Positions 9,560 to 22,043 of a stretch of DNA of 53,654 nt are shown here, one piece after another. The notes under the pieces were generated by a model, which made no database searches, had not been told where the DNA came from, and saw only the letters and a list, made by a program, of their open reading frames with translations. The position numbers and the translations under genes were made by a program. This stretch comes from Castellaniella sp. (GTDB lineage: Bacteria > Pseudomonadota > Gammaproteobacteria > Burkholderiales > Burkholderiaceae_B): contig NZ_SCQN01000007.1 of the NCBI RefSeq assembly GCF_004321985.1, positions 1 to 53,654 on the forward strand, read 5' to 3'. Within the stretch, counting starts at the first letter, position 1; each line of letters opens with the position of its first letter.

Positions 9560-10270
9560 CTATCGGCCTGACCGATACCCCAACGCGGGCCCGCGTGCCG
9601 ACCAGAGGTCGAGCACCCTGGCGACGGTCTCATCAATCCCGATCCGGGAAGAATCCACCGTCACGGCGTCATGCGCCGCTACAAGCGGTGCATGCACCCG
9701 ATCCCGATCCCGTGCATCACGGGCGCGAAGATCGTCCAAAAGGTCGGATAGCTTAGCAGGAAAGCCTTTTCCGATCAACTGCTTATGACGCCGATGGGCA
9801 CGGACTTCAACGTCCGCATCCAGAAAGATCTTGAGCGGCGCATCGGGGAACACCACCGTTCCCATGTCGCGGCCATCAGCCACCAGCCCGGGCGCCCGAC
9901 GAAAGTCCCGCTGGCGCGCGAGCAGAGCGGCCCGCACGGCCGGCCAGGCTGCGACCCTGGAGGCAAGATTGCCGACCGCCTCGAGACGGATCCGATCCGT
10001 GACATCCTCGTTCCCCAGCCGGATCAGACCCGGCTCGAATCGCACATCCAGGGCTCGCGCCAGATCGGCTGCCTGGGCCTCATCCGAGCCATCGCCGCCC
10101 GCCCGGAGCACCGCTAGCGCAGTGAGCCGATACAGAGCGCCACTGTCGAGTGCGTGCCACCCCAGCGACTGGGCCACCCGCTGGGCAATCGTTCCCTTGC
10201 CGGAGGCCGTCGGTCCGTCGACCGTGATGACTGGAACCACCCCGCCTCCGCTCGCGAAATCCGCCGTCAT
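9560..10270 (-). CDS. cmk: Cytidylate kinase
   Basis: Phosphorylates CMP and dCMP with ATP. The 236-residue product has the P-loop [10 protein letters not shown] at about 18-27, LDSGALYR in the CMP-binding region and the family motif [15 protein letters not shown]. The start [20 protein letters not shown] puts the P-loop at the usual distance. It is placed 32 bases after aroA and 84 bases before rpsA, in the conserved aroA-cmk-rpsA order. Confidence 0.95.
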   Translation of the reverse strand: MTADFASGGGVVPVITVDGPTASGKGTIAQRVAQSLGWHALDSGALYRLTALAVLRAGGDGSDEAQAADLARALDVRFEPGLIRLGNEDVTDRIRLEAVGNLASRVAAWPAVRAALLARQRDFRRAPGLVADGRDMGTVVFPDAPLKIFLDADVEVRAHRRHKQLIGKGFPAKLSDLLDDLRARDARDRDRVHAPLVAAHDAVTVDSSRIGIDETVARVLDLWSARGPALGYRSGR

Positions 10271-10302
10271 GTTTTCCGTCCCCGATACCGCATGTCGTAC
10301 GC

Positions 10303-11631
10303 TCAAGACCGTAGCAAGCGTTGGAAATCTGCAAAATAGTCCGGATAGGTCTTGCTCACGCACCCCGGGTCCAGAATCGTGACCGCCACGGGGCCGAACG
10401 CGGCCAGCGAAAAACACATGGCCATCCGGTGATCATCGTAGGTCTGGATCTCCGCCGCCCGCCACTGACCGTTCTGCACCGGATGCACCGTCAGGCTGTC
10501 GTCCGTGGCATCGACGCACGCACCCAGACGGCCCAGTTCCGCCTGCATGGCGGCAATGCGATCGGTTTCCTTCACGCGCCAGCTCGCAATGTTGCGCAAG
10601 CGGCAGGGTCCGTCTGCATACAGGGCCAGTACGGCTGCCGTCATGGCTGCATCCGGGATCAGGTTGAAATCCTGGTCGAACGCCCGCAACCGTCCGCCCT
10701 GCGCCACGCAGGGGCCCTCGACGACCAGGGCCTGGGACTCGCGCACGACCCGCGCACCCATGGCCTGCACGACGTCGGCAAAGGCAATGTCGCCCTGGAT
10801 GCTGTCGCCGCCCACTCCCTGGATGCGCACCGGACCGCCCGCGATCGCGCCCAACCCCAGAAAATACGAGGCAGACGAGGCATCGCCCTCGACCGGAAAC
10901 AGGCCGGGGCTGCGGTAGCGTGAATCCGCCGCCACGGTGAAGCGATCCCAGCCATCGTGTTGCACGACCACGCCGAAACGCGCCATCAGGGCCAGCGTGA
11001 TCCCAATATAGGGCTTGGAGATCAGTGGCCCATCCAGCTCAATGACGATATCCCCGCCCGTACGCGCCGACGCCAGTGGAGCGGCCATCAGCAGCGCCGT
11101 GAGGAACTGGCTGGACACCGAACCGCGCACCCGCACCACCCGGCCACCAGCCAGATCGCCCGTGGTCAGATGCAGCGGCGGATAGCCCGCGCGCCCCTCG
11201 TAGGCGACGCCGCAACCCAGAGACCGTAGCGCATCCACCAGGTCACCAATAGGACGCTCGTGCATGCGCGGCACGCCCGACAGGCGATAGTCGCCGCCCA
11301 TCACCGCCAGCGCCGCCGTCAGCGGGCGGAAGGCCGTTCCCGCATTGCCCAGAAACAGCTCCGCACGCGTTTGTGGCCAGCGCGACGACCCCGACATCAG
11401 GACCCGATGCGGCTCGGGCTGCTCGAGCGGCACCCCTAGCGTTCGCAGCGCCGCAATCATGACCCGCGTATCGTCGGAATCGAGCAGCCCCGTCAGCTCG
11501 GTGCGGCCGTCGGCCAGCGCCGCCAGCAGCAGCGCACGATTGGAAATACTCTTGGACCCCGGCAAAGTGACGGTACCCGACGCATGGGTGGCAGGCGCCA
11601 GCGTCAGGGGGGCGGACGATTCGGCAGTCAT
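10303..11631 (-). CDS. aroA: 3-phosphoshikimate 1-carboxyvinyltransferase (EPSP synthase)
   Basis: Sixth step of the shikimate pathway, joining PEP to shikimate-3-phosphate. The 442-residue product has [20 protein letters not shown] (Lys27), [20 protein letters not shown] and [25 protein letters not shown] has Ala where the glyphosate-contact Gly lies in many enzymes only if the alignment is shifted, so I make no claim on inhibitor sensitivity. The ATG at 11631 overlaps the tyrA stop by four bases. Confidence 0.96.
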   Translation of the reverse strand: MTAESSAPLTLAPATHASGTVTLPGSKSISNRALLLAALADGRTELTGLLDSDDTRVMIAALRTLGVPLEQPEPHRVLMSGSSRWPQTRAELFLGNAGTAFRPLTAALAVMGGDYRLSGVPRMHERPIGDLVDALRSLGCGVAYEGRAGYPPLHLTTGDLAGGRVVRVRGSVSSQFLTALLMAAPLASARTGGDIVIELDGPLISKPYIGITLALMARFGVVVQHDGWDRFTVAADSRYRSPGLFPVEGDASSASYFLGLGAIAGGPVRIQGVGGDSIQGDIAFADVVQAMGARVVRESQALVVEGPCVAQGGRLRAFDQDFNLIPDAAMTAAVLALYADGPCRLRNIASWRVKETDRIAAMQAELGRLGACVDATDDSLTVHPVQNGQWRAAEIQTYDDHRMAMCFSLAAFGPVAVTILDPGCVSKTYPDYFADFQRLLRS

Positions 11632-12521
11632 GACATGGTGTCCCGGCCGCCCCAAAACCTGCGCGCCAGGGCAGCCTGCTCCAGCAGGGCTTCCAGCCCG
11701 GCCGGGTCGGTATCGGCCTCCAGCGTCGCACGCAGCGTCTGCAGCACGCGATCGAAGTCGTCCAGTTCGCGGAGCACGGCCTCGCGGTTGGACAGGAAGA
11801 TATCCCGCCAGACTTCGGCCGATCCCGCCGCGATCCGCGTGAAATCCCGGAAACCCGTGCCCGCCAGGCTAAGGCGCACATCGGCATCCGCCGCCTGGAC
11901 GACCTGGGCCATATAGGCCGCCGCCAGGAAATGCGGAACATGACTGACCGAGGCCAGCGCCCGATCGTGTGCCGCCGGGTCCATGATCTGGACCCGTCCG
12001 CCACATGCCTCCCAGATGCGAATCAGCCGATGCAGGGCTGTACCGGGCGTTTCCTCAAAAGGGGTCAGCACGACCTTGCGCCCGTGATACAGCATGGGAT
12101 CCGCCGCCTCGGGCCCGGTCATCTCGGACCCGGCAATCGGGTGTCCGGGGATGAACTGGCTGCATTGATCACCCAGCAGGTCACGTGCCATGCGCGCCAC
12201 ATCCGACTTGGTGCTGCCGGCATCCGTGATCAGGGTCTGCGGGCGCAGCAGCGGCGCGAGCGCCTGCAATGCCGCCGGCATCGCGCCCACCGGCGTCGCG
12301 AGCAGGATCAGGTCGGCCTGTTCAGCCGCCTGGTAAAAGTCGGCGATCTCATCGATCAGACCCAGATCCCGAGCGCGCTGCAGCGATGCGGGGCGGCGTC
12401 CGACCCCCAGCACCCGGCCGACCTGGCCCACCCGACGCAACGCTGCCGCGAAGGAACCTCCGATGAGCCCGATGCCGACCACAGCCAGCACCGGAACCAG
12501 GGGAGTCGGATGATCGTTCAT
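11628..12521 (-). CDS. tyrA: Prephenate dehydrogenase
   Basis: Oxidative decarboxylation of prephenate to 4-hydroxyphenylpyruvate for tyrosine. In 297 residues, [19 protein letters not shown] near the N-terminus is the NAD-binding loop (GIGLIGG at 16-22), and the central [20 protein letters not shown] holds the conserved catalytic His region. No chorismate mutase or ACT domain is fused. It overlaps hisC upstream and aroA downstream by four bases each (ATGA). Confidence 0.94.
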   Translation of the reverse strand: MNDHPTPLVPVLAVVGIGLIGGSFAAALRRVGQVGRVLGVGRRPASLQRARDLGLIDEIADFYQAAEQADLILLATPVGAMPAALQALAPLLRPQTLITDAGSTKSDVARMARDLLGDQCSQFIPGHPIAGSEMTGPEAADPMLYHGRKVVLTPFEETPGTALHRLIRIWEACGGRVQIMDPAAHDRALASVSHVPHFLAAAYMAQVVQAADADVRLSLAGTGFRDFTRIAAGSAEVWRDIFLSNREAVLRELDDFDRVLQTLRATLEADTDPAGLEALLEQAALARRFWGGRDTMS

Positions 12522-13630
12522 TCCGCCAGGATGCCGGCCAGGGCCTGCAGGAGCCGTTCGTTCTCGGCCGGCAGACCGATCGTGACCCGCAAGTGATGCG
12601 GCAACCCGTCGCCAGCAACCGGGCGCACGATGATCCCGCGCCGCAGCAGCTGTTCATTCACGGCCGCCGCATCGCCCACCCGAACCAGCACGAAGTTGGT
12701 ATGACTGGGCACATAATCCAGGCTCAGACGGGCGAAGCCGTCCTGAAGCTGCGCTCTGCCCCGCCGGTTCAACGCATGCGTCTGAGCCAGAAAATCGGTG
12801 TCCTTCAGTGCTACGCGGGCGGCAAGCTGAGCCAGCACCCCGACGTTGAAGGGCTGGCGGACCCGGTTGAGCAGGTCCGTGAGCGCCGGCTGGGCCAGCG
12901 CATAGCCCACGCGCAGCCCCGCCAGGCCATAGGCCTTGGAGAAAGTACGCGTCACGATCAAGTTCGGAAATTCGCGCACCCATCCGGCATAATCGGCACG
13001 TTCCGCCGGATCCAGATATTCGTCATAGGCCACATCCAGCAGCACCGTGACGCGGTCGTCGTACCGATCCCGGACCTGGCCCAGAAACGCATGAACGTCA
13101 GCCGCCGGCAGATGAGTGCCCGTCGGATTATTGGGATTGGCGATGAACACCAGGCGGGTATCGTCGGCAATCGCATCCAGCATGGCCGACAGGTCATGGC
13201 CGTAATCCCGGGCGGGAACCATGATGTGCCGTGCCCCGCGCGCCTGCGTGCTGAGCTGGTAGACCACGAAGGCGTGCTCCGCGTACACCGCCGACAAGCC
13301 AGCATCCAGCAGGGCCAGCGAAGCCAGCTCCAGCAGATCGTTCGAGCCATTGCCCAGGGTGATCCAGTTCATCGGGACATCCTGAAACGCCGCCAGATCA
13401 GCCTTCAGATCGAAGCCATTGGCATCCGGATACCGCCCCGGCAGATCGGCAGCCGCCTGCGCCAGGGCTTCGCGCACTCGCCTCGAACACCCCAGCGGGT
13501 TCTCATTGGAAGCCAGCTTGATGATGCTGGCCGGGTCCAGCCCATATTCACGGGCAAGCTCCTCGATGGGCTTGCCAGCCTGATAGGGTGCGATGGCCCG
13601 GATGTGGGCAGGGGCGGATGATTGCGGCAT
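12518..13630 (-). CDS. hisC: Histidinol-phosphate aminotransferase (or aromatic/histidinol-phosphate type)
   Basis: A fold-type I PLP transaminase of 370 residues. KLASNENPLG, FIANPNNPTGT and the PLP lysine Lys232 in RTFSKAYGLAGLRVGYAL are characteristic of the HisC family. It sits between pheA and tyrA. In this context it may serve as the aromatic aminotransferase that aminates phenylpyruvate and 4-hydroxyphenylpyruvate, with or instead of histidine synthesis; a second hisC within a his operon elsewhere would support that. The start MPQSSAPAHIRAIAPYQAGK is the usual opening. Confidence 0.92.
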   Translation of the reverse strand: MPQSSAPAHIRAIAPYQAGKPIEELAREYGLDPASIIKLASNENPLGCSRRVREALAQAAADLPGRYPDANGFDLKADLAAFQDVPMNWITLGNGSNDLLELASLALLDAGLSAVYAEHAFVVYQLSTQARGARHIMVPARDYGHDLSAMLDAIADDTRLVFIANPNNPTGTHLPAADVHAFLGQVRDRYDDRVTVLLDVAYDEYLDPAERADYAGWVREFPNLIVTRTFSKAYGLAGLRVGYALAQPALTDLLNRVRQPFNVGVLAQLAARVALKDTDFLAQTHALNRRGRAQLQDGFARLSLDYVPSHTNFVLVRVGDAAAVNEQLLRRGIIVRPVAGDGLPHHLRVTIGLPAENERLLQALAGILAE

Positions 13631-13640
13631 GAATGGTCTC

Positions 13641-14729
13641 TTACTGCCTGGGGTAGGATCCCAGCACCTTGAAGAAGGCAACCTGCTGGCGCAATTCGGC
13701 CAGCGCCTGGCTGACTGACGCATCTTCGCGATGGCCCAGCAGATCCACATAGAAATAGTATTCCCACTGCCCGGTGCGGGCCGGCCGGGACTCAAAGCGT
13801 GTCATGGACACACCATGCGCCGAGAGCGGCGCGAGCATCTCGTAAACCGCCCCGGCGCGATTGGGCACGGCCAGAATCAGGCTGGTCTTGTCGTAGCCGG
13901 TGGGTCCCGCATCCTGAGGCCCCACAGCTAGGAACCGGGTCTGATTCTGCGGGTCGTCCTGAATGCCGCTGGCCACGGCGCTCAGGCCCCAGGCGGCCGC
14001 AGCCGCATCGCCCGCGATCGCTGCACAAGCGGGATCTTCGGAGGCCAGGCGCGCTGCCTCCGCATTGCTGGCGACCGGAACCCGCTCCAGGCGCGGATGA
14101 TTGCGACTCAACCATGCCTGGCATTGCGCCAACGCCTGCGGATGCCCCAGGACCCTTGAAACGTCCTCGAGCCCACCGGTACGCGTCAGCAGATTATGGT
14201 GAATGCGGATCGTGCGCTCGCCCAGTACCTTGAGGGACGAATTCAACAGCAGATCCAGACTCCGGTTGACAGCGCCCTCGGTGGAGTTCTCCACCGGCAC
14301 CATGCCCACACCGGCCTGGCCGGCCTCGACAGCACGAAAGACCTCGTCAAAGGACTCACAGCGCAGGCCGTTGATCGCATGACCAAAGTGCTCGAACGCG
14401 GCCTGCTCCGAAAACGAACCCTGCGGACCCAGGAAGGCGACCGTCAGAACGCTTTCCAGGCCCCGGCAGGTGGAGATGATCTGGCCCCAGATCGCCGCCA
14501 CCGCAGATTCCGGGATCGGCCCATAATTGGCCCGCTGCAGGCGGCGAACAATCGCCGCCTCGCGATCGGGTTTGAGGATCGGTCCCTCGGTATCGAGCCG
14601 CTTCTTGATGTCGCCGACCTGCAGAGCCGCCTGTGCCCGCTGGTTGAGCAGCGTCAGAATCTGCTCGTCGAGCGTATCGATGCGTTCGCGCAGTGGCGCA
14701 AGCTGCGATTGCAGCGCTTCTTCAGCCAT
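13641..14729 (-). CDS. pheA: Bifunctional chorismate mutase / prephenate dehydratase (P-protein)
   Basis: Turns chorismate into phenylpyruvate. Residues 1-90 form an AroQ-type mutase ([31 protein letters not shown]). Residues 95-275 form the dehydratase, with [30 protein letters not shown] and the catalytic TRF at 264-266. A C-terminal ACT domain carries the phenylalanine-binding ESRP at 313-316, so feedback inhibition is expected. It has 362 residues. Its first eight bases overlap the end of serC. Confidence 0.96.
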   Translation of the reverse strand: MAEEALQSQLAPLRERIDTLDEQILTLLNQRAQAALQVGDIKKRLDTEGPILKPDREAAIVRRLQRANYGPIPESAVAAIWGQIISTCRGLESVLTVAFLGPQGSFSEQAAFEHFGHAINGLRCESFDEVFRAVEAGQAGVGMVPVENSTEGAVNRSLDLLLNSSLKVLGERTIRIHHNLLTRTGGLEDVSRVLGHPQALAQCQAWLSRNHPRLERVPVASNAEAARLASEDPACAAIAGDAAAAAWGLSAVASGIQDDPQNQTRFLAVGPQDAGPTGYDKTSLILAVPNRAGAVYEMLAPLSAHGVSMTRFESRPARTGQWEYYFYVDLLGHREDASVSQALAELRQQVAFFKVLGSYPRQ

Positions 14730-15852
14730 GGCGCGCCTCGAAGTCACGCATGAAATCGACCAGGGCCAGCACGCCTTCCAGAGGCATGGCGTTGTAGAGC
14801 GACGCCCGCATGCCGCCCACCGACTTATGGCCTTTGAGCGCCAGCAGACCGGCGGCCTCGGACTCAGCCAGGAAGCTTGCATTCAGGGACTCGTCGCGCA
14901 GCAGGAACGGCACGTTCATGCGCGAACGCCGCGCCGGATCGACCCGGTTCTCGTAAATATCAGAGCTGTCGATGTACCCGTACAGCGTCTGCGATTTGCG
15001 CTGGCTGGCGGCTGCCATCGCCGCGACCCCGCCATGTGCCAGCAGCCACTTGAACACCAGCCCGGCCATATAAATGGCATACGTCGGCGGCGTGTTGAAC
15101 ATGGACTGGGCCTTGGCCACGCTGGCGTAATCGAACACTGACGGGCAATGCGGCATCGCGTGGCCCAGCAGATCCTTGCGCACGAAGGCCAGGGTCACGC
15201 CGGCCGGGCCGGCATTTTTCTGGGCGCCGCCATAGACCACACCCAGCTGCGAAAAGTCGACGGGGCGCGTGAGGATATTGGACGACATGTCGGCCACGAC
15301 CGGCACGTCGGGAGCGCCCAGCGCCGCCATGTCCGGCATGACAGTCTGTTCGATCCCGCCAATGGTTTCATTGGCGCACAAATGCAGATAAGCCGCGTCC
15401 GGCCGGACATGCCAGCGGGACGTTTCCGGCAACCAGCACCAGGGACCATATGACCGCCCGTCGATCTCGGCCGGCGCCTCAGCGGTGGCGGCGACCGCAA
15501 TGTCGCCATAGCGCTGGGCCTCGGTCCATGACTTCCTGGCCCAGTGGCCGCTGAGCACATAATCGGCACGCCCGGATCCCGTACGATCGATCAGGTTCAG
15601 CGGCACGATGGCGTTCTGCGCCGATCCCCCGCCCTGCATGAACAGGACCTCGAAATCATCCGGGACGGCAAGCAGCGACCGCAGATCGGCTTCGGCCTCG
15701 TCGCGAATGCGGCCGAACTGCTTGCTGCGATGGCTCATTTCCATCACGGAGGTGCCGCTGCCATGCCAGTCGCACATCTCGGCGGCAGCCTGTTGCAGGA
15801 CTTCCAGCGGCAAGGTCGACGGACCGGCCGCAAAATTCCAGGGGCGATTCAT
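14722..15852 (-). CDS. serC: Phosphoserine aminotransferase
   Basis: A PLP enzyme converting 3-phosphohydroxypyruvate to phosphoserine, also used for pyridoxal synthesis. The 376-residue product starts [20 protein letters not shown] and has [21 protein letters not shown] and PLP Lys212 in [16 protein letters not shown]. It lies 34 bases after gyrA and overlaps pheA by eight bases. The gyrA-serC-pheA order is common in beta- and gammaproteobacteria. Confidence 0.96.
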   Translation of the reverse strand: MNRPWNFAAGPSTLPLEVLQQAAAEMCDWHGSGTSVMEMSHRSKQFGRIRDEAEADLRSLLAVPDDFEVLFMQGGGSAQNAIVPLNLIDRTGSGRADYVLSGHWARKSWTEAQRYGDIAVAATAEAPAEIDGRSYGPWCWLPETSRWHVRPDAAYLHLCANETIGGIEQTVMPDMAALGAPDVPVVADMSSNILTRPVDFSQLGVVYGGAQKNAGPAGVTLAFVRKDLLGHAMPHCPSVFDYASVAKAQSMFNTPPTYAIYMAGLVFKWLLAHGGVAAMAAASQRKSQTLYGYIDSSDIYENRVDPARRSRMNVPFLLRDESLNASFLAESEAAGLLALKGHKSVGGMRASLYNAMPLEGVLALVDFMRDFEARHG

Positions 15853-15886
15853 GAAGGATCCCTGTCCTCGGTTAAGCGTTGCTCGG

Positions 15887-18568
<2,682 letters not shown>

Positions 18569-18960
18569 ATGGCGTATCCGCAAACCTTCAGGCATGTGTC
18601 GAAGCAGCCGTCTGCTCTCTTATAAAAGAGACGCACGACCAGCCGATGATTCTATCATTCTGCCGCAGCGACCAGCCGCGCATCGGCCTCAGCGGCGGAA
18701 ACCGGCATGGTTGGCCGGCCGTTGCAAAAATCCCACAGCCGGCCGCCTCATCCGCAGGAAATCGCGACAACTGCGTATGCCAATGGATTTGTACTTAACC
18801 GCCCGGGGGAAAATGCCTTAAGATTTCGCCTAACACGCATGAAACCCAGCACAACTCTGAGTTTTCGATCTGGACATTGCTATACTGCAGTTGTTCTATC
18901 GGGATGCGGCGGGGGTTCGCTGCGGTCACTTTCAAGCATTACGCTCAAACGAGGAGAAAC
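18569..18960. other. 392-base intergenic region between divergent gyrA and ompA
   Basis: No coding region of merit is seen here. It should hold the gyrA promoter (minus strand) and the ompA promoter (plus strand, near 18880). A small hairpin with 6-base arms lies at 18616-18631 upstream of gyrA, around an AT-rich TTATAA that could be a -10 element, but no good -35 matches it. A GGAG ribosome site for ompA lies at 18953-18956. Confidence 0.6.
18878..18886 (+). promoter_or_regulatory. Probable extended -10 promoter of ompA
   Basis: TGC followed directly by TATACT forms an extended -10 element, 75 bases before the ompA start. No clear TTGACA is found 16-18 bases upstream, which extended -10 promoters can tolerate. 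This is inferred from sequence only. Confidence 0.5.
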
Positions 18961-19527
18961 ATGAACAAACCCTCCAAACTCGCCATCGGGCTCGCCATCG
19001 CTGCCATGGCAGCCGCCGGCACCGCTTCTGCTTCTGACAATTGGACCAACGTCGACGGCCACGTCTGGAAAAACAGCTACGGCGACTGCTGGCGCGATGC
19101 TAACTGGACCCCTGCCACGGCTGCCACCGAATGCGGCAAGCCCGTCGCCCAGGCCCCTGTCGTCGCCCCGACCGCCAGCAAGGTTGTCCTGAACGCCGAT
19201 ACGTTCTTCGACTTCGACAAATCCAACATCAAACCCGAAGGCAAGCAGGTCCTCGACCAGGTCGCCCAACAAGCCACCTCGATCAATCTGGAAACGGTCA
19301 TCGCTACCGGCTACACCGATTCCATCGGCTCTGTTGCCTACAACCAAAAACTGTCCGAGCGTCGTGCCAACTCGGTCAAGAACTACCTGATCAGCAAGGG
19401 CGTCCCGGCTGACCACATCTACGCCGAAGGCAAGGGCAAGACCAACTTCGTCGCAACCAACAAGACCCGCGAAGGCCGCGCGAAGAATCGCCGCGTGGAA
19501 ATCGAAATCGTCGGTACGCGCAAGTAA
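18961..19527 (+). CDS. ompA: Short OmpA family outer-membrane/peptidoglycan-binding protein
   Basis: A 188-residue protein with a signal peptide ending near ASA-SDNWTNVDG. A short Trp/Cys-containing segment follows (WKNSYGDCWRDANW, residues about 38-51), then a full OmpA C-terminal domain (FFDFDKSNIKPEGKQVLDQV, GYTDSIGSVAYNQKLSERRA, GRAKNRRVEIEIVG). It lacks the eight-stranded barrel of E. coli OmpA, like the small OmpA of Bordetella-type bacteria, and probably ties the outer membrane to peptidoglycan. The ribosome site GAGGAG is strong, and a strong terminator follows, consistent with an abundant monocistronic transcript. Confidence 0.93.
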   Translation: MNKPSKLAIGLAIAAMAAAGTASASDNWTNVDGHVWKNSYGDCWRDANWTPATAATECGKPVAQAPVVAPTASKVVLNADTFFDFDKSNIKPEGKQVLDQVAQQATSINLETVIATGYTDSIGSVAYNQKLSERRANSVKNYLISKGVPADHIYAEGKGKTNFVATNKTREGRAKNRRVEIEIVGTRK

Positions 19528-19570
19528 TTACTCGCTGACCGCACCGCCATGCCCCGCGCATGGCGGATAC

Positions 19571-19606
19571 AATAGGGTTCCGCATTTGCGGAGCCCTATT
19601 TTTTTG
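19571..19606 (+). terminator. Intrinsic terminator of ompA
   Basis: Two 14-base arms (19571-19584 and 19587-19600) pair fully if one U-G wobble is allowed, and the right arm runs into a tract of seven T. It ends 44-79 bases after the ompA stop and just before the ubiG start. Confidence 0.92.
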
Positions 19607-19620
19607 GAGTCTTCCTCCCC

Positions 19621-20328
19621 ATGCCTGCGACTAACGCCAACCCGGCCGAACTCGACAAATTCAGCGCCCTGGCATCGGGCTGGTGGGACCCGCAGGGCGA
19701 ACTGAAGACCCTGCACGACATCAACCCGCTGCGCCTGGACTGGATCCGTACCCAGGCAGGTCCGCTGGGAAACCAAAGGGTGCTGGACGTCGGCTGCGGG
19801 GGCGGGTTGCTCTCCGAGGCGATGGCATTGGAAGGCGCACAGGTCACCGGCATCGACCTGGCCGACGATTCCCTGCAGATCGCCCGCCTGCACGGCCACG
19901 AATCGGGCGTGCAAGTGCACTATGAATGCATCAGCGCGGAAGACTTCGCGGAGCAGAATCCGGGCCAGTTCGACCTGGTCACCTGCATGGAACTGCTGGA
20001 GCACGTCCCCGATCCCGCGTCGGTGGTCCGCGCCTGCGGCCAGCTCGTCCGGCCGGGCGGGCTGGTGTGCTTCTCGACGCTGAACCGCAACCCCAAATCC
20101 TTCCTGCTGGCAATCGTCGCTGCCGAATACGTGCTGCGCCTGCTGCCGCGCGGAACCCATCAATACGAACACTTCATCACCCCCAGCGAGCTCGCAGCGG
20201 CCGCCCGGGCCGCGGGGCTGGAAGTCGCCGCCCTGTCCGGGCTGGGGTACCAGCCGCTGACGCGTCACTACCATCTCACGGCCGACACAGGGGTGAACTA
20301 CTTCCTCTCGGCACGCCGCCCGGACTGA
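19621..20328 (+). CDS. ubiG: Ubiquinone biosynthesis O-methyltransferase
   Basis: SAM-dependent methyltransferase acting on both O-methylation steps of ubiquinone synthesis. The 235-residue product has the family opening ELDKFSALASGWWDPQGELK, motif I VLDVGCGGGLLSEAMA, and FDLVTCMELLEHVPDP. It starts only 15 bases after the ompA terminator, so either some transcripts read through or a promoter lies inside the terminator region or the ompA end. It is followed by gph after three bases. Confidence 0.95.
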   Translation: MPATNANPAELDKFSALASGWWDPQGELKTLHDINPLRLDWIRTQAGPLGNQRVLDVGCGGGLLSEAMALEGAQVTGIDLADDSLQIARLHGHESGVQVHYECISAEDFAEQNPGQFDLVTCMELLEHVPDPASVVRACGQLVRPGGLVCFSTLNRNPKSFLLAIVAAEYVLRLLPRGTHQYEHFITPSELAAAARAAGLEVAALSGLGYQPLTRHYHLTADTGVNYFLSARRPD

Positions 20329-20331
20329 ACC

Positions 20332-21039
20332 ATGCAGGCCCTCGTCCTTTTCGACTTCGATGGCACGCTGGCCGACACCGCCTTCGACCTGGCGGCGGCC
20401 GCCAACCAGCAACGCAACTACCGCGGCCTGCCGCCCCTGCCCTACGACACACTCCGTCCCCATGCCTCGCACGGCGCCAGGGGGCTGCTGAAGGCCGCGC
20501 TGAATCTCGACGCGGAAAGCGAGGCCTACGAAGCCGTCCGTCAGCAATTCCTGCACGATTACGCGCAGATCATGAACGAACACACGCGGCTGTTCCCCGG
20601 CATCCGTGACCTGCTCAGCCGGCTGCAGACCCAGGGCTTCACCTGGGGGATCGTGACCAACAAGACCGAGGTCCTGACCTGGCCCATGGTCCGGTACCTG
20701 GGTCTGCAGACACACTGCCGCGTCGTGGTCTGCGGCGACACCACCCCGCACATCAAGCCCCACCCCGCGCCACTGCTACATGCGGCCAGCCAGGCGGGCC
20801 TCCCGCCCGGACACAGCCTCTACATCGGCGACGACCTGCGCGACATCCAGGCGGGCAAAGCGGCCGGCATGGCCACGGTCGCTGCCGGCTACGGTTATTG
20901 TTCGATGGACGACCCCGCTAACTGGGGCGCCAATGCAGTCGCACACACCCCCGACGAGCTCTGGCCGCTCATCCGGCACTGGTCCGAAACGATCCAGGAT
21001 CGTTCGGGCCAGCCGTCAGGCGGGACACCTGAAACCTGA
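20332..21039 (+). CDS. gph: Phosphoglycolate phosphatase (HAD superfamily)
   Basis: Removes phosphate from 2-phosphoglycolate formed in DNA repair. In 235 residues it has HAD motif I LFDFDGTLADT (Asp8, Asp10), motif II/III IVTNKTEVL and motif IV YIGDDLRDIQAGKAAGM. The ubiG-gph pairing, with three bases between genes, is common in Burkholderiales and Pseudomonas. Substrate specificity within the Gph/YieH-like HAD group cannot be fixed from motifs alone. Confidence 0.88.
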   Translation: MQALVLFDFDGTLADTAFDLAAAANQQRNYRGLPPLPYDTLRPHASHGARGLLKAALNLDAESEAYEAVRQQFLHDYAQIMNEHTRLFPGIRDLLSRLQTQGFTWGIVTNKTEVLTWPMVRYLGLQTHCRVVVCGDTTPHIKPHPAPLLHAASQAGLPPGHSLYIGDDLRDIQAGKAAGMATVAAGYGYCSMDDPANWGANAVAHTPDELWPLIRHWSETIQDRSGQPSGGTPET

Positions 21040-21053
21040 TACGAAGGAATCCC

Positions 21054-22043
21054 ATGACTTCCCATGTCATCCGCATCGGCATCGCCGGTTACGGCAATCT
21101 GGGGCGAGGCGTGCTGGCTGCCATCGCACAACAGCCGGACATGCAGCTGGTCAGCGTTTTCACGCGCCGCGACCCCGCCACGGTCAAGCTGCCCAACCCC
21201 GCCGTGCCCGTCAAACGCCTGCAGGACGCACAGGCACATCGCCTGGACATCGACGTGATGATTCTGTGCGGTGGCTCCAAAGACGACCTGCCTGTCCAGG
21301 GCCCCGAGCTGGCGCAATGGTTCAATACTGTCGACAGCTTCGACACCCACCCGAAAATCCCCCAGTACTTTCAGAAGATCGATGACGCGGCCCGCGCTGG
21401 CGGCAATCTGAGCCTGATTTCGGTGGGCTGGGATCCGGGACTGTTCTCGGTGAACCGCGTCATGGCCGAAGCCATCTTGCCACAGGGCACGCCCTATACC
21501 TTCTGGGGCAAAGGCGTCAGCCAGGGCCATTCGGATGCCATCCGGCACGTAGCCGGCGTGCGCAACGGCGTGCAGTACACGGTCCCGATCCAGGCAGCGC
21601 TGGACCGGGTCCGCGTAGGCGAAAACCCCCAACTGAGCACGCGCGAAAAACACACCCGCGAATGTTTCGTCGTACTGGAATCCGGCGCCGATCCGAAGAG
21701 AGTCGAACACGACATCGCCACCATGCCGGATTACTTCGCGGACTACGACACCACCGTGCACTTCATTTCCGAGGCCGAACTCAAACGCGACCACACCGGC
21801 ATGCCGCATGGCGGGTTCGCCATGCGCAGCGGCCAATCGGGCACGGGCGATCCACAAGTCGTGGAGTTCTCGCTGAAGCTCGCCAGCAACCCTGGTTTCA
21901 CCGCCAACGTACTGGTGGCCTACGCGCGCGCAGCCTGGCGCATGAAGGCCATGGGACAGACGGGGGCCTGCACGGTGCTCGACGTGGCACCAGGCTGGCT
22001 GTCGCCCAAACCAGCCGAGACGCTGCGCAAGGAACTGCTCTGA
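21054..22043 (+). CDS. ddh: meso-Diaminopimelate D-dehydrogenase
   Basis: NADPH enzyme that aminates tetrahydrodipicolinate to meso-diaminopimelate in one step, bypassing the succinylase route to lysine and peptidoglycan. The 329-residue protein has IGIAGYGNLGRGV at the N-terminus, SVFTRRDP, VSVGWDPGLFSVNRV, FWGKGVSQGHSDAIR and HTGMPHGG. All of these match the Corynebacterium-type enzyme, including the substrate-binding GWDPG and SQGHSD segments. Its stop overlaps the presumed CTG start of the next gene. Confidence 0.93.
   Translation: MTSHVIRIGIAGYGNLGRGVLAAIAQQPDMQLVSVFTRRDPATVKLPNPAVPVKRLQDAQAHRLDIDVMILCGGSKDDLPVQGPELAQWFNTVDSFDTHPKIPQYFQKIDDAARAGGNLSLISVGWDPGLFSVNRVMAEAILPQGTPYTFWGKGVSQGHSDAIRHVAGVRNGVQYTVPIQAALDRVRVGENPQLSTREKHTRECFVVLESGADPKRVEHDIATMPDYFADYDTTVHFISEAELKRDHTGMPHGGFAMRSGQSGTGDPQVVEFSLKLASNPGFTANVLVAYARAAWRMKAMGQTGACTVLDVAPGWLSPKPAETLRKELL
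22029..22033 (+). promoter_or_regulatory. Ribosome binding site supporting a CTG start
   Basis: AAGGA inside the end of ddh lies six bases before the CTG at 22040. It is the only start-like codon in the right frame near a ribosome site that keeps the first strand of the ABC domain. Confidence 0.5.

Noticed and set aside
18609-18633. Imperfect inverted repeat around TTATAA upstream of gyrA
   Set aside because: Only a 6-base hairpin is perfect, and no -35 fits; not enough to call a supercoiling-sensitive promoter or operator.
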